Of a stretch of DNA of 6,088 bases, positions 5,025 to 6,088 are shown in pieces. Where the stretch lies: positions 1 to 6,088 of the forward strand of contig JAJYGB010000026.1 in the NCBI GenBank assembly GCA_021785235.1, written 5' to 3'. The DNA comes from Bacteroidota bacterium. Its GTDB lineage: Bacteria; Bacteroidota; Kryptoniia; Kryptoniales; JAKASW01. Position 1 is the stretch's first letter. Every line of letters starts with the position of its first letter. Under the pieces are notes generated by a model. That model was not told where the DNA came from. It was given only the letters and a program-made list of their open reading frames with translations, and searched no databases. The position numbers and the translations under genes are program-made.

Positions 5025-6088
5025 TCAGCGGTCCAGCGAACTCAACGCGAACGCGTAAGCTCCGATCGCGATCGCCTCGCTCGTGCCGATCTTGGATATG
5101 CCGACGCCAATCCTTATCTCCGGATCGTATTTGACCTTCCTCTGAGAGCCGTAGACCTGGATCTCCTTCGACGAAACTCGAACGAACTTGTCAATGTCCG
5201 CCGGATTCTCAAGGTTGTAAACAGTCGCGGCGAGACGGCGAAACTTGTTGCCGTCCGGGCCTGTGTAGGTGCTGTTCATCTCTTCCACCAGGAACGGAAG
5301 AAAGACGCTCGCAGCGCCGGCCAGTCCGCCGCCAATCACGACCAGCCCATCGATCAGGGTGATCGCATTCGATATCGCGTCGCCGGTCGCCTCCGCCATT
5401 TCCCTGAAAGCCCCGACTGCCGCCTGTTTGTTCCCTTCTCTCTTCCCAACGGCGATCTCATATATGATTTTAGGCTCAGGCGTATCTTCGAATTTGATCT
5501 TCTCCTCCCGCGCATAGGCGCGCTTGACGCCTCTTATGCTGGCATGTTCCTCGACATTCATTGTCGGGTTAAGTTTGTCGCGGAGGAGCCATATCTCGCC
5601 GGCTATGGAATTATCTCCGATGAACGGGTTACCGTTGCGAACTATGCCCGCTCCGATGCCAGTCCCGAGAGTCAGCCCCAGGAGATTCCTGTATCTCTTC
5701 GGGTTCCCCGCCTTCTCGAGCAGGCCGTTCACATACGGGAGGAATCCCGCGATGGCTTCACCGTAGGCGTAAAGATCCCCGTCGTTGTTGATAAACACGG
5801 GAAGCCCGAACTTATCCTCGAGCATCGGGCCGAGCGCTACGCCCCCGCGAAACGCCGGGAGGTTGGGCAATTCTCCGATAATACCGTTTGGATAGTCCGC
5901 CGGTCCCGGAAATGCGAAACTAATGGCGGCGGGTTTGACGCTAAGCTTAGACTTGATTTGGCTGAACCCGTCCACGACGGTCGACATGCACCTGTCGAGA
6001 TTGTCCGCGTTCGACGGGAGTGAAATCTCATCTACAATCTGTTCGTTCCCACGCATCGCGGTGAAGACGAAGTTGGTTCCTCCCGCGT
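5025..6088 (-). CDS. ROK-family sugar kinase-like protein, N-terminus outside window
   Basis: The frame is open at the right edge; the first complete codon is at 6086-6084, so the true start lies outside. Residues are counted from there. The reading begins AGGTNF, the remains of the DxGGT ATP-phosphate loop normally found about ten residues from the start of a ROK kinase. Further landmarks: FAFPGP (57-62), FINNDGDLYAYGE (98-110) with Asp102 at the catalytic-base position, LGTGIGAGIV (140-149), and DGLVVIGGGLAGA (246-258) for adenosine binding. ROK proteins phosphorylate hexoses or act as sugar-responsive regulators. The common zinc motif CxCGxxGCxE is absent: where it is expected the protein reads GEIWLLRDKLNPTMNVEE (163-180). 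No helix-turn-helix is seen, but one could lie beyond the edge. The internal ATG at 6056 is not the start. The sugar is unknown; the xylan context does not fit a glucokinase closely. Confidence 0.85.
   Translation of the reverse strand, partial: AGGTNFVFTAMRGNEQIVDEISLPSNADNLDRCMSTVVDGFSQIKSKLSVKPAAISFAFPGPADYPNGIIGELPNLPAFRGGVALGPMLEDKFGLPVFINNDGDLYAYGEAIAGFLPYVNGLLEKAGNPKRYRNLLGLTLGTGIGAGIVRNGNPFIGDNSIAGEIWLLRDKLNPTMNVEEHASIRGVKRAYAREEKIKFEDTPEPKIIYEIAVGKREGNKQAAVGAFREMAEATGDAISNAITLIDGLVVIGGGLAGAASVFLPFLVEEMNSTYTGPDGNKFRRLAATVYNLENPADIDKFVRVSSKEIQVYGSQRKVKYDPEIRIGVGISKIGTSEAIAIGAYAFALSSLDR

Noticed and set aside
4706..5134. 142-residue plus-strand open frame
   Set aside because: Rich in Arg, Ser and Pro, no motif, no good ribosome site, and its end overlaps the ROK gene on the other strand.
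5544..6023. 159-residue plus-strand open frame
   Set aside because: It is antisense to the ROK gene and mirrors its codon pattern; no domain is seen.

Overview
The window carries four minus-strand genes that fit one job: taking up and using glucuronoxylan. In transcription order (high to low coordinates) they are a ROK-family sugar kinase-like protein cut by the right edge (5025-6088), a GPH-family sugar/glycoside symporter (2479-4032), a secreted GH8 enzyme of the reducing-end exo-oligoxylanase type (903-2207), and the N-terminal part of a secreted GH115 xylan alpha-glucuronidase cut by the left edge (1-855). I see no convincing plus-strand gene, no complete RNA gene of a known family, no CRISPR array and no transposase.

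The inferred division of labour is as follows. GH115 strips (4-O-methyl)glucuronic acid from xylan outside the cytoplasm. GH8 trims xylo-oligosaccharides from the reducing end, also outside the cytoplasm. The GPH carrier imports the released sugars or short oligosaccharides. The ROK protein may phosphorylate a sugar inside. No SusC/SusD pair, sensor or regulator gene is visible. The protein flavour (GH115 with GH8 and a GPH carrier, and a ROK protein without the usual zinc motif) suggests a Gram-negative polysaccharide degrader, perhaps of the Bacteroidota/Ignavibacteria side of the FCB group. That placement is an impression, not something the window proves.

The most interesting part is the 992-base stretch 4033-5024 between the ROK and carrier genes. 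It holds no convincing protein gene. On the minus strand it does hold a near-consensus sigma-70 promoter (TTGACA, 17-base spacer, TATCAT), then a palindromic operator-like block built from three TTGAACC-type half-sites, and about 60 bases further a stem-loop followed by a T-rich tract that looks like an intrinsic terminator. Together they predict either an RNA of about 95 nt or an attenuated leader controlling the carrier gene. A second 9-bp hairpin follows at once. A 34-codon open frame ends inside the carrier's ribosome binding site.

A second oddity lies at the left. A repeat of about 107 bp (inverted CACAGAG-type arms around four 8-bp TGGAATAN units) sits inside the 5' end of the GH115 frame. 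It keeps the frame open and lengthens the front of the signal peptide. The gap before GH8 (2208-2478) contains a 7-bp-arm palindrome next to a TATACT box, which could be a separate control point for the two enzyme genes.
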